Counted from the first letter of the stretch, positions 29,190 to 39,526 are shown. The stretch: DNA of 64,000 nt from Lysobacteraceae bacterium NML91-0213 (GCA_002798175.1 NWQL01000001.1:707095-771094), one strand, 5' to 3'. Notes: generated from the letters alone by a model not told the origin. Program-made: numbers and translations.

Positions 29190-30806
29190 ATGCGCGCCCG
29201 GGGAGCTCGAATCCAGGAACTTCTGTTGGGGCTGGCCCTTCTGGCCGGCCTCGTCTGGAGCGTCGTGGCCAAGGCCGGGGAAGTGGGTGGTGTGCAGCTC
29301 GCCGCCGGTGCCACCGGAACCCGCGCGGAACTGGCCCTGCCTGCGGAGGTCGAGTTCCGCACCCTGAACCTCGCCGACCCGCATCGGCTCGTCGTGGACC
29401 TGCCTGGCACCACGCTGCCCCGCAACCTGCAGTTGCCGGCGCCCACCGGCCTGGTCAAGGCCGTCCGCAGTGGCCAGCCGCAACCCGGCACCAGCCGGAT
29501 CGTGTTCGATCTGCACCAGCCGGTGGTGGCATTGAAGCCGCGCTTCGAACCAGCCGCCAATGGCGTTCGGCTGGTCCTGGAATGGCCGGATGATGGCGAT
29601 GTGCTGGCCGGCCCCGCGGTGGCCACAGCAGTCGCGACCGCCGGCCCGGCGTCGACTCCTGCAGCCGCACCGCCGACCACCGCAACCGCGCCACCTGCGC
29701 CCGATCCGGTTGCGGCTTCCAACGCGGCGACCTCGCGGCTGATCGCAGGCAGCATGCAGCCGTCGTCGGGTACGGCATCGGTACCCGCGGGTCGGGCGCG
29801 CCCGGGTCCCGATGACATCGCCGCCTCGAGCGCCGCCACGTCACGCCTGATCTCGGAAATCGCCGCCTCCCGCGCCACGCCGCCTGCGACCACCGCCTCG
29901 GCGACCGCGCAGGTGGCGACGCCATCGGCACCACGTCCCGCAGTCGCGGCGGCGACAGTACAGCCGCAGCCGCCGGCCGCACGCGCGCCGCAGACCGCGA
30001 GCGCCACGCCGGCGCCTCCGGTCAGCCGCGCCATCAATCCGGCCGGCGCGCGCCCGCTGGTGATCGCCATCGACGCCGGCCATGGCGGGCAGGATCCCGG
30101 CGCGGTCGGCCCCACCGGGCATCGCGAGAAGGACATCACGCTGGCGATCGCCCGCGAGCTCGCGCGCCAGGTCGATTCCACGCCGGGGCTCAAGGCCTAC
30201 CTGACCCGCGACCGAGACGTGTTCCTGCCGCTCAACCGGCGCACCCAGCTCGCGCGCCAGGCCGGCGCCGACATGTTCATCTCCATCCACGCCGACGCGG
30301 CGCCCAATCGCAACGCCAAGGGGTCGTCGGTGTACGTGCTGTCGCTGCGGGGTGCGTCGTCGCAGCGCGCGCGCTGGCTGGCCGACAAGGAAAACGCGGC
30401 CGATCTGATCGGTGGCGTGCGCCTGCAGGAGGCGGACGGCACGCTGGCGTCGGTCCTGCTCGACCTCACCCAGAGCGGCCAGATGAAAGCATCCGAGGAT
30501 GCAGGGCAGCACGTGCTCGCCGGCCTCAAGCGCATCGGCAACAACCACAAGCCGCACATCGAACGTGCGAACTTCGCCGTGCTGCGCACCTCCGACATGC
30601 CGGCGATGCTGGTGGAAACCGCCTTCCTGTCGAATCCGGAAGAGGAGCAGCGGCTGATCGATCCGCGCTTCCAGTCGACCGTGGCGCGTGCCGTGCTCGA
30701 TGGCGTCAACACCTATTTCTCCAACCAGCCGCCGCCGGGCACGCTGTATGCCGCGCGCGCGGCAGCTGCTGCCGCAGGCAACGGCGGCCAGGGCGGCAGC
30801 CCCTGA
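29190..30806 (+). CDS. N-acetylmuramoyl-L-alanine amidase with AMIN domain (AmiB/AmiC type)
   Basis: A 538-residue exported cell-wall amidase that splits daughter-cell peptidoglycan. A signal peptide spans about 1-28. The AMIN septal-targeting domain follows (about 33-132). Then comes a long Ala/Pro/Thr-rich linker containing two copies of an AASxAATSRLI motif (175-185 and 211-221). The zinc amidase domain runs from about 288, with IDAGHGGQDPG (His298), a zinc-ligand Glu in HREKDIT, HADA, and the catalytic Glu in VETAFLSNP. Activation by an EnvC- or NlpD-like partner is expected. Confidence 0.93.
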   Translation: MRARGARIQELLLGLALLAGLVWSVVAKAGEVGGVQLAAGATGTRAELALPAEVEFRTLNLADPHRLVVDLPGTTLPRNLQLPAPTGLVKAVRSGQPQPGTSRIVFDLHQPVVALKPRFEPAANGVRLVLEWPDDGDVLAGPAVATAVATAGPASTPAAAPPTTATAPPAPDPVAASNAATSRLIAGSMQPSSGTASVPAGRARPGPDDIAASSAATSRLISEIAASRATPPATTASATAQVATPSAPRPAVAAATVQPQPPAARAPQTASATPAPPVSRAINPAGARPLVIAIDAGHGGQDPGAVGPTGHREKDITLAIARELARQVDSTPGLKAYLTRDRDVFLPLNRRTQLARQAGADMFISIHADAAPNRNAKGSSVYVLSLRGASSQRARWLADKENAADLIGGVRLQEADGTLASVLLDLTQSGQMKASEDAGQHVLAGLKRIGNNHKPHIERANFAVLRTSDMPAMLVETAFLSNPEEEQRLIDPRFQSTVARAVLDGVNTYFSNQPPPGTLYAARAAAAAAGNGGQGGSP

Positions 30807-30872
30807 CCGCACCACCGGCGCACGCACGGGTGCAGCCGCTATCATCGCGGTTGATCCGTTGCAGCAGACCCC

Positions 30873-32687
30873 GTGCGCATCCGCCAGCTTCCCGAGACCC
30901 TTGCCAACCAGATCGCCGCCGGCGAGGTCGTTGAACGCCCCGCGTCCGTCGTCAAGGAATTGGTGGAAAACGCGCTGGACGCCGGCGCGGGTCGCGTCGA
31001 CATCGAACTCGAGGAAGGCGGCGTGCGCCTGATCCGCGTGCGCGACGACGGGGGCGGGATCCCGCCGGACGACCTTCCGCTCGCGGTCTCGCGACATGCC
31101 ACCAGCAAGATCGCATCGCTGGATGATCTGGAAGCGGTGGCCACGCTGGGCTTCCGCGGCGAGGCACTGCCGTCGATCGCATCGGTGAGCCGCTTCCTGC
31201 TGGTCTCGCGCACGGCGGATGCCGCCCATGCCAGTGCGCTCGCGGTGGAAGGCGGCCAGGTCGGCGACCTGGAACCGAAGTCGCACCCGACCGGCACCAC
31301 CGTCGAGGTCCGCGACCTGTTCTACAACGTTCCCGCGCGCCGCAAGTTCCTGCGCGCCGAACGCACCGAACTCGGCCACGTCGAGGACTGGCTGCGGTCG
31401 CTGGCATTGGCGCGGCCCGATGTCGAGCTGCGCATCAGCCACAACGGCAAGCCATTGCGGCGCTACCGCGGCGGCGGGTCGCTGTTCGAGGACGGACGGC
31501 TGGAGGAAACGCTGGGCGCGGAATTCGCGCGCCAGGCGTTGCGTATCGACCACAGTGCGGCAGGATTGCGCCTGTCCGGCTGGATCGCACGGCCCGCGTA
31601 TTCGCGGGCGAGCGCCGACCAGCAGCATCTCTACGTCAACGGGCGCGCGGTGCGCGACCGCAGCATCAGCCATGCGGTCAAGCAGGCCTATGCGGACGTG
31701 ATGTACCACGGTCGCCAGCCGGCATACGTGCTGTTCCTGGAGCTCGACCCCACGCGCGTGGACGTCAACGTGCATCCCGCCAAGCACGAGGTCCGCTTCC
31801 GCGACGGACGCCTGCTGCACGAGTTCGTCTACCGGACCCTGCAGGGGGCGCTGGCCGACACCCGCGCCGGTCTCGGCGCGGCGGTGGCATCGGAGGCGTC
31901 ATCACTGCAGCCGTTGCCGGCTTCGGCGTTTTCAGCCTCCTGGGCCGGCCCCGTCGAGCCCCGCGAACAGTCCAATCTCGCGCTGCGGGTCGACGAGCTG
32001 CGTGCCGGCTACGCGGCGCTCTACGGTGCGGCGGCACCGGGCGTACTGGCCGGGGGTGCGGCCGGCGCGAGCCCTGCGATGCCCGACGCCGACGATCAAG
32101 GCATTCCGCCGCTCGGGTTCGCGCTGGCGCAGCTGCACGGCATCTACATCCTCAGCCAGGCCGCGGACGGCCTGGTGGTGGTCGACATGCATGCCGCGCA
32201 CGAGCGCATCGGCTACGAAAAGCTCAAGGCGGCGCATGACAGCGAAGGCCTGCGCATGCAGCCGCTGCTGGTGCCGCAGACGGTCGCCGTGGCCGAGCGC
32301 GAGGCCGATATCGCCCAGCGCGAGGCGGCGGTGCTGGCCGATCTCGGCTTCGATGTCTCGCGCGCGGGGCCGCAGTCGCTGCTGCTGCGGGGTGTCCCCG
32401 CGCTGCTGGCGCAGGGCGATACCGAAGCGCTGCTGCGCGACGTGCTGGCCGACCTGCGCGAACACGGCCACAGCCGACGCGTGCGCAGTGCGCGCGACGA
32501 GCTGCTGTCGACGATGGCCTGCCACGGCTCGGTGCGTGCCAACCGCAGGCTCACCGTGCCGGAAATGAACGCCCTGCTGCGGCAGATGGAGGAAACCGAA
32601 CGCTCCGGCCAGTGCAACCATGGGCGTCCGACGTGGACTCGGTTCGGGCTGGCCGAGATCGATCGCTGGTTCATGCGGGGACGCTGA
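30873..32687 (+). CDS. mutL: DNA mismatch repair protein MutL, endonuclease type
   Basis: A 604-residue mismatch-repair ATPase. The GHKL ATPase domain shows [26 protein letters not shown] and [13 protein letters not shown]. The C-terminal domain has [12 protein letters not shown] at residues 438-449, matching the DQHA(x2)E(x4)E endonuclease motif. [12 protein letters not shown] and CNHGRPT provide the other metal-site segments. This MutL should nick DNA itself, as in bacteria without MutH. The stop overlaps the next start (TGATG). Confidence 0.96.
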   Translation: MRIRQLPETLANQIAAGEVVERPASVVKELVENALDAGAGRVDIELEEGGVRLIRVRDDGGGIPPDDLPLAVSRHATSKIASLDDLEAVATLGFRGEALPSIASVSRFLLVSRTADAAHASALAVEGGQVGDLEPKSHPTGTTVEVRDLFYNVPARRKFLRAERTELGHVEDWLRSLALARPDVELRISHNGKPLRRYRGGGSLFEDGRLEETLGAEFARQALRIDHSAAGLRLSGWIARPAYSRASADQQHLYVNGRAVRDRSISHAVKQAYADVMYHGRQPAYVLFLELDPTRVDVNVHPAKHEVRFRDGRLLHEFVYRTLQGALADTRAGLGAAVASEASSLQPLPASAFSASWAGPVEPREQSNLALRVDELRAGYAALYGAAAPGVLAGGAAGASPAMPDADDQGIPPLGFALAQLHGIYILSQAADGLVVVDMHAAHERIGYEKLKAAHDSEGLRMQPLLVPQTVAVAEREADIAQREAAVLADLGFDVSRAGPQSLLLRGVPALLAQGDTEALLRDVLADLREHGHSRRVRSARDELLSTMACHGSVRANRRLTVPEMNALLRQMEETERSGQCNHGRPTWTRFGLAEIDRWFMRGR

Positions 32688-33628
32688 TGCGCGGACAGGG
32701 GGAACGACGGATGGGATGGCGCTGGCTGTTGATCGCCCTGGTGCTCGTGCTCGCGGGGTGCACGCGCGACGGCGCCGGCGACAGCGGGCCTGCGCCGGTG
32801 GACCCGGCCTATCTGCACGGCGAACAGCAGTGGCGGCTGGAGCGCGCACGCGCACTGCAGGCCGATGATGGCTGGACCACGCTGGTCGGCCTGCACTGGC
32901 TCGAGCTCAAGGCGCACTACATCGGCAACGGGCCGCGCGCCGGGATCGATCTCGGCATCGGCCCGTCGCGGCTGGCGCTGGTCCAGCAGGAGGCGGGGCA
33001 GGTGTACCTCACGCCCGAACGCGACCTCGCACTTACCGCCGATGGCGAACCGCTGCGCGGGCGGGTGCGGCTGCGCCCGGATCGCGACGGGGCGCCGACG
33101 CGGATCGGTTTCGATGACGGCCGCGGCGAACTCGGCCTGATCGAGCGCGGCGGCCGCCATGCACTGCGCGTGCGCCACCTCGATGCGCCGGCGCGCAAGC
33201 GCTTCGCCGGGTTGCGGTTCTGGTCGCCGGATCCGTCGTGGAGGCTGCAGGGCACGTGGCGGCCGCACCCCGCGGGGCAGACGCTCGAGATCGTCAACAT
33301 CCTCGGCCAGGTGGAGGCGATGCCGAATCCCGGAGCGGTGGAGTTCGAGCGCGACGGCCGGTCGTGGCGGCTGGAGGCGGTGGACGGCGGCGACACCCTG
33401 CTGGTGATGTTCGCCGACGGCACCAGTGGCCACGGCAGCTATGGTGCCGGCCGCTATCTCGACATCCCGCATCCGGGCGACAACCCGCTGGTCCTCGACT
33501 TCAACCGCGCCTACAACCCGCCGTGCGCCTACGTCCGTCACGCCACCTGCCCGCTGCCACCGCCCGGCAACCGCCTGCAGCTGGCGATCGAGGCCGGCGA
33601 ACAGGCGTATCCGGGCCAGGTGCTCTGA
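32687..33628 (+). CDS. DUF1684 lipoprotein
   Basis: A 313-residue predicted lipoprotein with lipobox LVLAGC (Cys25) and a body typical of DUF1684: GWTTLVGLHWLELK, GLRFWSPDPSWRLQGTW, and a C-terminal block with LDFNRAYNPPCAYV. The function of the family is unknown. It is coupled to mutL by a one-base overlap. A second ATG at 32711 would still keep the lipobox. It is followed by a TraB/GumN protein after 25 bases. Confidence 0.85.
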   Translation: MRGQGERRMGWRWLLIALVLVLAGCTRDGAGDSGPAPVDPAYLHGEQQWRLERARALQADDGWTTLVGLHWLELKAHYIGNGPRAGIDLGIGPSRLALVQQEAGQVYLTPERDLALTADGEPLRGRVRLRPDRDGAPTRIGFDDGRGELGLIERGGRHALRVRHLDAPARKRFAGLRFWSPDPSWRLQGTWRPHPAGQTLEIVNILGQVEAMPNPGAVEFERDGRSWRLEAVDGGDTLLVMFADGTSGHGSYGAGRYLDIPHPGDNPLVLDFNRAYNPPCAYVRHATCPLPPPGNRLQLAIEAGEQAYPGQVL

Positions 33629-33653
33629 AACTTTCCATCGAAGGAACCACCGC

Positions 33654-34616
33654 ATGAACCTGAAGACATCGTTCGCCGCACTCACGCTGCTGGGCGCTCT
33701 CGTCGCCGGTGGCGCACCGGCGGCGCAGCCCGCGCCCGCAACGGAACCTGCAGCCGCGGCCAAGGCACCACCGGTGCCGTTGCTGTGGAAGGCCAGCAAG
33801 GGCGAGGACTCGGTCAACCTGCTCGGCACCTTCCATCTACTGCGGCCCGACGACTATCCGGTCGCCCCGGCCGTCGACGAGGCACTCCAGGCGTCGCAAC
33901 GGCTGGTGCTCGAGCTTGATCCGGCGGAGATGAACTCGCCGACGCTCGGTCTGAAGATGGCGCAGGCCGGCATGCGCACCGACGGCACCCTGCTCGACAG
34001 CGAACTGCCGCCCGAAACCGCGAAGGCGCTACAGACCTGGCTGGCGGGCAATGCGGCGCGGGTGCAGCCGATGGGGCTGACGGCGCAGAGCGTGCAGATG
34101 TTCGAGCCGTGGTTCATCGCCCTGACCGTCACCCTGGTGGAGATGACCGCCCACGGGCTGGACCCCGCCCTCGGGCTCGACAGCCATCTTGCCCAGCGCG
34201 CGGCACAGGCCGGCAAGGAGACGCGCGGGCTGGAAACCGGCGAGGCACAGATCGCGTTTCTCGACGGCATGCACCGCCCCGAGCAGCTGCAGTTCCTGCG
34301 CGAGGCGCTGGATTCCAGCGGCGAGAAGGGGGCGCAGGAACTCGACCGGCTGCACGACGCCTGGCGTCGCGGCGACGAGCGCACGTTGTGGAACGAGATG
34401 GCGGTGCGCATGCGTACGGAGTACCCCGCGCTGTATCACCGCATCAACGTCGCGCGCAATGACGCCTGGTTGCCGAAGATCGAGGCGTTGTTCGCCCAAC
34501 CAGGAGACAGCCTGGTCGCGGTGGGTGCGCTGCACCTGCTCGGCGAGGACGGCGTGGTCCACAAGCTCCGGCAGCGTGGTTACGAAGTCGAACGCGTGGA
34601 ACCGGCCACGCCTTGA
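33654..34616 (+). CDS. TraB/GumN-family secreted protein
   Basis: A 320-residue protein of the TraB/GumN family, with an N-terminal signal peptide (about residues 1-24, ending GAPAAQ). The family hallmarks are LLGTFHLL near residue 60 and a C-terminal VGALHLLGEDGVV that mirrors it, each with a histidine. Some relatives are annotated as putative metalloproteases; this is unproven. AAGGAA precedes the ATG. The stop overlaps a TTG start of the sulfotransferase gene. Confidence 0.86.
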   Translation: MNLKTSFAALTLLGALVAGGAPAAQPAPATEPAAAAKAPPVPLLWKASKGEDSVNLLGTFHLLRPDDYPVAPAVDEALQASQRLVLELDPAEMNSPTLGLKMAQAGMRTDGTLLDSELPPETAKALQTWLAGNAARVQPMGLTAQSVQMFEPWFIALTVTLVEMTAHGLDPALGLDSHLAQRAAQAGKETRGLETGEAQIAFLDGMHRPEQLQFLREALDSSGEKGAQELDRLHDAWRRGDERTLWNEMAVRMRTEYPALYHRINVARNDAWLPKIEALFAQPGDSLVAVGALHLLGEDGVVHKLRQRGYEVERVEPATP

Positions 34617-36193
34617 ACCCGACCGATCCCACGCCCGTCTACCGGCGCGCCGTCGATGCGCTGAACCGCAGCGACTGGCCGCGCGCCTACGCGCTGGCAT
34701 CCTCGCTGCTGCCGCGCTGCGATGACCACGGCGGCGTGCATTTCGTCGCCGGCGTGGCCGCGCTGCACCAGCAGGACAACCGGCGCGCACATGCGCACCT
34801 GCAGCGCGCGGTGCAGCTGAGCCCCACGCGCCCGGACTATCTCGCCCAGCTTGCGCGCGTCCTGGCCGGCGCACGGGCCACGCGCGAGGCCCTGGGGGCG
34901 GCCCGGCACGCCGTGACCCTTGGCCCGTCGGATGCGGTCACCCTGGACACGCTGGGCGTCGTCTTCAGCCAGTGCAATGCGTACGCGGATGCGGCCGCGA
35001 TGTTCGCGAAGGCGGTCGAGCTGCAGCCGCGCGCCGCCAACATGCGCTTCAACCTGGCGACGGCACTGATGTTCGTCGGCGACCTCGACGGCGCCGAGCG
35101 CGAGTACGAAGCCTGCCTCGCGCTGGAGGCCCGTTACTGGAAGGCGCATCTGGCGGTGTCGCAGTTGCGGCGACAGCAGACCGACCGCAACCACCTCGAC
35201 CGGCTGCAGGCACTGCTGGCCACCGCCGACGATCCGGCAGGGCGCCTTTACCTCAATCTCGGCCTGGAAAAGGAACTCTCGGATCTCGGCGAGCATGGAC
35301 GGTCGCTACGCCACCTGCGTGACGGCAAGGCCGCCTGGCGGCACACGCTGGACTACGACATCCGGCACGACCAGCGCGTGTTCGCTGCCGTGCAACGTGC
35401 GTTCGATGCCGCAGACCCGCGCCCCGGCCATGACAGCAGCGAGCCGGTGTTCATCCTTGGCATGCCGCGCTCCGGTACCACCCTGGTCGAGCGCATTCTC
35501 TCGAGCCATCCGCAGGTCACGTCCGCCGGAGAGCTGCAGAACTTCGGCGTCGTCCTCAAGCGCCTGTCCGCGAGCACCACGCCGCCGATGCTCGACCAGG
35601 ACACGCTGGCGCGCGCGGCCGGGGTGGACCCGGCCATCCTCGGGCGGCAGTACATCGAAAGCACGCGCCCCCTCACCGGTGGCAGTCCGCATTTCATCGA
35701 CAAGCTGCCGCACAACTTCCTGTACGCCGGATTCATCGCCCGGGCGTTGCCATCCGCGCGCATGATCTGTCTGCGGCGCGATCCGATGGACACCGTGCTC
35801 GGCAACTTCCGGCAGCTGTTCGCACTGACGTCGCCGTACTACAACTACTCGTTCGACCTCGTCGATACCGCACGCTACTACGTGCTGTTCGACCGGCTGA
35901 TGGCGTTCTGGCACGAACGCCTGCCCGGGCGCGTCCTCGAGGTCCGCTACGAGGACGTGGTGCGCGACCAGGAAGCGCAGACGCGGCGACTGCTCGCGCA
36001 CTGCGGCCTGCCCTGGGATGACGCCTGCCTCGCGTTCGAGAAGAACGCAGCGCCGGTGGCGACCGCAAGCGTGGTGCAGGTGCGTTCGCCGATCTACGAC
36101 ACCTCCATCGGCCGCTGGAAACGCTACGGCGACGGGCTGGACGATGCGCTGGCGGTGTTGCGCGAAGCGGGGCTGGTCGACGCCTCCGCCTGA
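34613..36193 (+). CDS. tetratricopeptide-repeat sulfotransferase-family protein
   Basis: A 526-residue cytoplasmic-looking protein. Residues about 10-190 form tetratricopeptide repeats. From about 275 there is a sulfotransferase domain with the 5'-phosphosulfate loop [14 protein letters not shown] starting at Gly283 and a 3'-phosphate-binding block [28 protein letters not shown] and VRYEDVV are also family segments. It probably uses PAPS, but the acceptor is unknown. TTG start within the TraB/GumN stop. The last 70 bases overlap the convergent rnfB-like gene. Confidence 0.88.
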   Translation: MNPTDPTPVYRRAVDALNRSDWPRAYALASSLLPRCDDHGGVHFVAGVAALHQQDNRRAHAHLQRAVQLSPTRPDYLAQLARVLAGARATREALGAARHAVTLGPSDAVTLDTLGVVFSQCNAYADAAAMFAKAVELQPRAANMRFNLATALMFVGDLDGAEREYEACLALEARYWKAHLAVSQLRRQQTDRNHLDRLQALLATADDPAGRLYLNLGLEKELSDLGEHGRSLRHLRDGKAAWRHTLDYDIRHDQRVFAAVQRAFDAADPRPGHDSSEPVFILGMPRSGTTLVERILSSHPQVTSAGELQNFGVVLKRLSASTTPPMLDQDTLARAAGVDPAILGRQYIESTRPLTGGSPHFIDKLPHNFLYAGFIARALPSARMICLRRDPMDTVLGNFRQLFALTSPYYNYSFDLVDTARYYVLFDRLMAFWHERLPGRVLEVRYEDVVRDQEAQTRRLLAHCGLPWDDACLAFEKNAAPVATASVVQVRSPIYDTSIGRWKRYGDGLDDALAVLREAGLVDASA

Positions 36194-36630
36194 GGGGTGC
36201 CCGCCCGAGTGTCGCCTGCCGGCGGCAGCAGCACGATGCAATCCACCGGGCAGGCCGGTATGCACAGCTCGCAGCCGGTGCACAGCGGCTCGACCACCAC
36301 GTGCATGCGCTTGGCGCCGCCGACGATGGCATCGACCGGGCACGCCCTGATGCACTTGGTGCAGCCGATGCAATCGGCTTCCACCACCAGTGCGACCAGT
36401 GGCGGCTTGTGCAGTCCGCGGCTGCGGTCATAGGGCCTGGCCGGGCGACCGGTCGCGTGCGCCAGCGCGCGCGCGCCGGCGTCGCCGCCGGGTGGGCAAC
36501 GGTCGATATCCGCCGTGCCCAGCGCCATCGCTTCCGCGTACGGGCGACAGCCGTCGAAGCCGCACTGGCCGCACTGGGTCTGCGGCAGCAGGCGGTCGAG
36601 GCGTTCGACGAGCAGGGCGGGAGCGGTCAT
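36124..36630 (-). CDS. RnfB-like ferredoxin, soluble form
   Basis: A 168-residue iron-sulfur protein. The N-terminal four-cysteine 4Fe-4S domain has [15 protein letters not shown] with C20, C23, C28 and C45. It is followed by two ferredoxin motifs, [12 protein letters not shown] (87-98) and [12 protein letters not shown] (117-128). This matches the soluble part of RnfB, but the N-terminal membrane anchor is absent and no other rnf gene is nearby. It probably acts as a stand-alone electron carrier. Its 3' end overlaps the convergent sulfotransferase gene by 70 bases. Confidence 0.88.
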   Translation of the reverse strand: MTAPALLVERLDRLLPQTQCGQCGFDGCRPYAEAMALGTADIDRCPPGGDAGARALAHATGRPARPYDRSRGLHKPPLVALVVEADCIGCTKCIRACPVDAIVGGAKRMHVVVEPLCTGCELCIPACPVDCIVLLPPAGDTRAGTPQAEASTSPASRNTASASSSPSP

Positions 36631-36689
36631 TCGTGACGGGTGCACGGGCAGGGCCCGCATTATCGCGCCGCCGGCGGGGGCCTGCAGGC

Positions 36690-37295
36690 TCAGGCGATGC
36701 GCCGACCGCGATACCAGCGTTCATGGGCCAGGGCCATCATCGGCCTGTCCTCGCGGCTGTCGCCGTACGCATACACCCGCGTGAAGCCTGCGGGATCGAA
36801 GCGCGCACGGATCCTCCGCGCCTTGTGGGGCCCCAGGTCATCGCCCTCGTAGCGGCCGGTCAGGCGGCCGTCGATCTGTTCCAGCCGGTTGCAGACGAGG
36901 TCGAACCCGTGCGTCGCGCACCACGGCGCGAGGTACAGATCGATCGATGCCGAGACCAGCACGAGCAGATGGCCCTGCGCGCGATGCCAGTCAATGCGCT
37001 GCAGCGCTTCGGGCCGCACCAGACCGGGCAGTTCCTCGCGGGCATAGGTGTCGGCGAGGCCTGTGATGTCGCCGGCGTCACGCCCGGCGAACGCGAAATG
37101 CGTCACCCGGCGACGGATGGCCGCCGCGGACACCAGACCGGCCCTGTAGCCGACCAGCCAGGGGCCGATCGCCCAGCGTGCGCCGGCCAGCTGCTCCGGC
37201 GTGGCGACACGGCGCAGGAAGCGCGCGTAGGTGTCGCAACGGGTGACGGTGTGGTCGAAATCGAACAGCGCCAGATGGCGCGACCGGCCATCCAT
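36690..37295 (-). CDS. HAD-family phosphatase (SerB-like subfamily IB)
   Basis: A 201-residue haloacid dehalogenase-like hydrolase. Motif I is FDFDHTVT with nucleophile Asp12 and acid/base Asp14. Motif II is [11 protein letters not shown]. Motif III/IV lies around the K in GPHKARRIR and [16 protein letters not shown]. The small helical cap suits phosphoserine- or glycerolipid-type phosphatases; the substrate cannot be told. It ends 60 bases before the rnfB-like start and starts 11 bases after metG. Confidence 0.86.
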   Translation of the reverse strand: MDGRSRHLALFDFDHTVTRCDTYARFLRRVATPEQLAGARWAIGPWLVGYRAGLVSAAAIRRRVTHFAFAGRDAGDITGLADTYAREELPGLVRPEALQRIDWHRAQGHLLVLVSASIDLYLAPWCATHGFDLVCNRLEQIDGRLTGRYEGDDLGPHKARRIRARFDPAGFTRVYAYGDSREDRPMMALAHERWYRGRRIA

Positions 37296-37306
37296 GGCGA
37301 CCCGGC

Positions 37307-39379
37307 TCAGCGCACGGGCATACCGGGTGCCGCGGCATCGTCGGCCGACAGCAGCGCCAGTGCACCACCGTCGAAGCCGGCCGACAGGATCATTCCTTCG
37401 CTGAGGCCGAAGCGCATCTTGCGCGGCGCGAGGTTGGCAATGAACACCACATTGCGACCCACCAACCTGTCGGGTTCGCCATAGCTTGCGCGGATGCCGG
37501 AGAAGATCTGCCGGGTACCGAGGTCGCCGGCGTCGAGCTCGAATCGCAGCAGCTTGTCGGAGCCTTCGACGAATTCGCAGGCGAGTACCTTGCCGATCCG
37601 CAGGTCGAGTCTGGCGAAGTCGTCGATGCCGATGGTCGGGGTGTTCGTGCCGGTGGTGTCGGCGGGAGCTGGCGCAGGCTTCGCCGACGCTGGGGGCGCG
37701 GGCGTGGCGGCGGCGGCCGCGGGCTGGTTGAGGGTGTCGCGGGAGGCTTCGGTCATGGTGTCGATGAGCTTGGGATCGATGCGGGTGAACAACGGCGCGT
37801 AGGGCTGGATGACGTGGTCGCGCAGCGGTTGCGCCAGTTCATCCCAGCCAGCGACCGGTGCGGACAGGAAGGCCTCGGCCTCCGCGGTGGTGCGCGGCAG
37901 GATCGGCTTGAGCGCACCCGCCAGCACGCGGAAGAGATTGAGGCCCTGGCTGCAGACCGCCTGCAGTTCGGCATCGGCATGATCCTGCTTCGCGATCACC
38001 CATGGCTTGCGCTCGTCGATGTAGCGGTTGGCCTCGTCGGCGAGCGCCATCGTCTGCCGGATCGCGCTGGCCGGGTCGTTGCGGGCGTAGGCCTCGCGGA
38101 TTGGCGCCAGCGCGGCGACGAAGCGGTCGTACTGCGCGGGGTCGGGCAGCGCACCGGCGAGGCGGCCGTCGAAGCGCTTGTGGATGAAACCGGCGCAGCG
38201 GCTGGCCAGGTTGACGAACTTGCCGACCAGGTCGGCATTCACCCGTGCCACGAAGTCGCCCAGATTGAGGTCGAGATCGTCGACCCCGCCAGATGACTTG
38301 GCGGCGAAGTAGTAGCGCAGCGCCTCGGGCTCCAGCCCGCTCTCGAGGTAGGTCCGCGCCATCACGAAGGTGCCGCGCGACTTCGACATCTTGGCGCCGT
38401 CGACGGTCAGGTAGCCGTTGACGTGCAGCCGCGTCGGCGCGCGGTGGCCGGCACCGTGCAGCACCGCCGGCCAGAACAGGCCGTGGAAGTTGACGATGTC
38501 CTTGCCGATGAAATGGTGCAGCTCGATGTCGGAACCGGGCTCGAGAACGCGCTCGAAGTCCTCGCCGTTGCGCTCGCACAACGCCTGGTAGCTGGAGAGA
38601 TAGCCGATCGGTGCGTCCAGCCACACGTAGAAGTACTTGCCGGGATGGCCGGGGATCTCGAAGCCGAAATAGGGCGCATCACGGGAGATGTCCCACGCGC
38701 GCAGGCCGCCCTCGGCATCCAGCCACTCCATCAGCTTGGCCTTGACGCCGGGCAGCGCCACGTCGCCGGCGAGCCACTCGCGCAGGAAGCTTTCGAAGTG
38801 ACCGACCTCGAAGAAGAAGTGCTCGGAGTCGCGCAGTTCCGGCGCCACGCCCGACAGCACCGAGCGCGGTTCCCGGAGGTCGGTGGGGGCGTACGTGGCG
38901 CCGCAGGACTCGCAGTTGTCGCCGTACTGGTCCGGCGTGGCGCAGTTCGGGCAGATGCCCTTGATGTAGCGGTCGGGCAGGAACATGCCCTTGGCCGGGT
39001 CGTAGAACTGCGCCACCGAGCGCCGGCTGATGTGGCCGGCGGCGTCCAGGCGCGCGTAGAAGCGCTCGGTCAGTGCGCGGTTGGCGGCCGAATGGGTGGA
39101 GTCGTAATGGTCGAAGGCCACGCCGAATGCGGCGAAGTCGGCCTCGTGGCCTGCCTGCACCCCGGCGATGAAGGCCTCCGGGGTGACTCCGGCCTTTTCC
39201 GCGGCCAGCATGATCGGCGTGCCGTGGGTGTCGTCCGCGCATACGAAACGCACCACGTCACCGGCAAGCCGCCGTGCGCGTACCCAGATGTCGGCCTGGA
39301 TATAGCCGACCAGGTGCCCGAGATGCAGCGGGCCATTGGCATAGGGCAGGGCGGTGGTGACGAGGGCGTGGCGCGACAT
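37307..39379 (-). CDS. metG: methionyl-tRNA synthetase
   Basis: A 690-residue class I aminoacyl-tRNA synthetase. The HIGH-type motif is LHLGH (18-22), with a zinc knuckle CPNCATPDQYGDNCESCG, KMSKS at 330-334, an alpha-helical anticodon-binding domain and, after an Ala/Pro linker, a C-terminal tRNA-binding (EMAP/Trbp) domain from about 580. The start at 39379 gives MSRHALVTTALPYANG; an ATG nine bases upstream is an alternative. Neither has a strong ribosome binding site. The HAD gene follows immediately. Confidence 0.96.
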   Translation of the reverse strand: MSRHALVTTALPYANGPLHLGHLVGYIQADIWVRARRLAGDVVRFVCADDTHGTPIMLAAEKAGVTPEAFIAGVQAGHEADFAAFGVAFDHYDSTHSAANRALTERFYARLDAAGHISRRSVAQFYDPAKGMFLPDRYIKGICPNCATPDQYGDNCESCGATYAPTDLREPRSVLSGVAPELRDSEHFFFEVGHFESFLREWLAGDVALPGVKAKLMEWLDAEGGLRAWDISRDAPYFGFEIPGHPGKYFYVWLDAPIGYLSSYQALCERNGEDFERVLEPGSDIELHHFIGKDIVNFHGLFWPAVLHGAGHRAPTRLHVNGYLTVDGAKMSKSRGTFVMARTYLESGLEPEALRYYFAAKSSGGVDDLDLNLGDFVARVNADLVGKFVNLASRCAGFIHKRFDGRLAGALPDPAQYDRFVAALAPIREAYARNDPASAIRQTMALADEANRYIDERKPWVIAKQDHADAELQAVCSQGLNLFRVLAGALKPILPRTTAEAEAFLSAPVAGWDELAQPLRDHVIQPYAPLFTRIDPKLIDTMTEASRDTLNQPAAAAATPAPPASAKPAPAPADTTGTNTPTIGIDDFARLDLRIGKVLACEFVEGSDKLLRFELDAGDLGTRQIFSGIRASYGEPDRLVGRNVVFIANLAPRKMRFGLSEGMILSAGFDGGALALLSADDAAAPGMPVR

Positions 39380-39478
39380 GGACGGCATCGGTGCAGGAGG
39401 CCCGCGATTATCGCATGCGGATCCGGCATGGCCGGCGCGCGGACAGGTCATGCTGCGCCTGCAGTCCGTTGAAACGGA

Positions 39479-39504
39479 AACGGCCCGGCGTGTGCCGGGC
39501 CGTT
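39479..39504 (-). terminator. terminator of the DUF2147 gene
   Basis: A perfect 11-pair stem (AACGGCCCGGC with its complement) and a GTGT loop, followed on the minus strand by TTTCC. It is 23 bases past the stop at 39527. Confidence 0.82.
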
Positions 39505-39526
39505 CCAGGGTGCACGCAGGAGCGTG

